From NCBI GenBank assembly GCA_903932385.1, contig CAIZGA010000456.1, positions 1-6,202 of the forward strand: a stretch of DNA of 6,202 nucleotides. Direction: 5' to 3'. The DNA comes from an uncultured Acidobacteriota bacterium. GTDB lineage: Bacteria; Acidobacteriota; Terriglobia; Terriglobales; Acidobacteriaceae. The position numbers and the translations under genes are program-made. Under the pieces are notes generated by a model. It was not told where the DNA came from. It ran no database searches and was given only the letters and a program-made list of their open reading frames with translations. Positions 6,135 to 6,202 of the stretch are shown here, piece after piece (within the stretch, counting starts at the first letter, position 1; each line of letters starts with the position of its first letter).

Positions 6135-6202
6135 TCTGCCTTTGCTTTTAAGTTGTCATTCCGCAGCGCAGCGGAGGAATCTGCTTCTTCTTTTGCTTTC
6201 GC
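6135..6202. repeat. Dispersed intergenic repeat, copy C, reaching the window edge
   Basis: This is a second 68-base copy in the same orientation as copy B, exactly 203 bases further on, with a single base difference. It runs to the last base of the window, so the repeat or the 203-base unit may continue to the right. Confidence 0.9.

Noticed and set aside
5932..6202. A CRISPR array
   Set aside because: Only two closely matching copies occur here, 68 bases long and 203 bases apart, with hairpins between them. Repeat length and spacing do not fit CRISPR, and no cas gene is present.

Overview
The window looks like chromosomal DNA from an acidobacterium, probably Terriglobia/Acidobacteriaceae. 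This is inferred from high GC, strong C/G preference at third codon positions, the mix of small secreted proteins, and intergenic repeats containing GTCATTCCGCAGCGCAGCGG. No marker gene is present, so the assignment is an inference.

All five supported genes are on the + strand, and each is separated from the next by 155-669 bases. They look like individually transcribed genes rather than one operon. In order: (1) the 3' part of a metallo-beta-lactamase-fold hydrolase, entering from the left edge; (2) a small secreted monoheme c-type cytochrome; (3) a secreted protein with a low-complexity N-terminal half and a His/Trp-rich C-terminal half, function unknown; (4) a small secreted DUF3859-type protein; (5) a Tat-exported glycoside hydrolase of family GH92 (alpha-mannosidase), the largest and best-defined gene. 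Four of the five products carry export signals, so the shared theme is the periplasm or cell surface. No common pathway can be read from the sequence.

The gaps contain much of the interest. A strong hairpin terminator follows the His/Trp-rich gene (2263-2302) and another follows the GH92 gene (5811-5850). A 12-pair dyad lies between the cytochrome and the His/Trp-rich gene, touching a -10-like TATGAT. The 669-base gap at 2197-2865 holds short direct repeats, a terminator, one copy of a dispersed repeat and a long-loop inverted repeat, but no convincing gene. The right-hand 350 bases hold no gene: they contain two nearly identical 68-base repeat copies 203 bases apart, with two strong hairpins between them.

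I found no convincing new multi-gene system. The observations most worth following are the dispersed repeat family with its hairpin-bearing spacer, the uncharacterised His/Trp-rich secreted protein, the dyad at 1451-1478, and an exact in-frame 15-base triplication next to the Tat signal of the GH92 enzyme.
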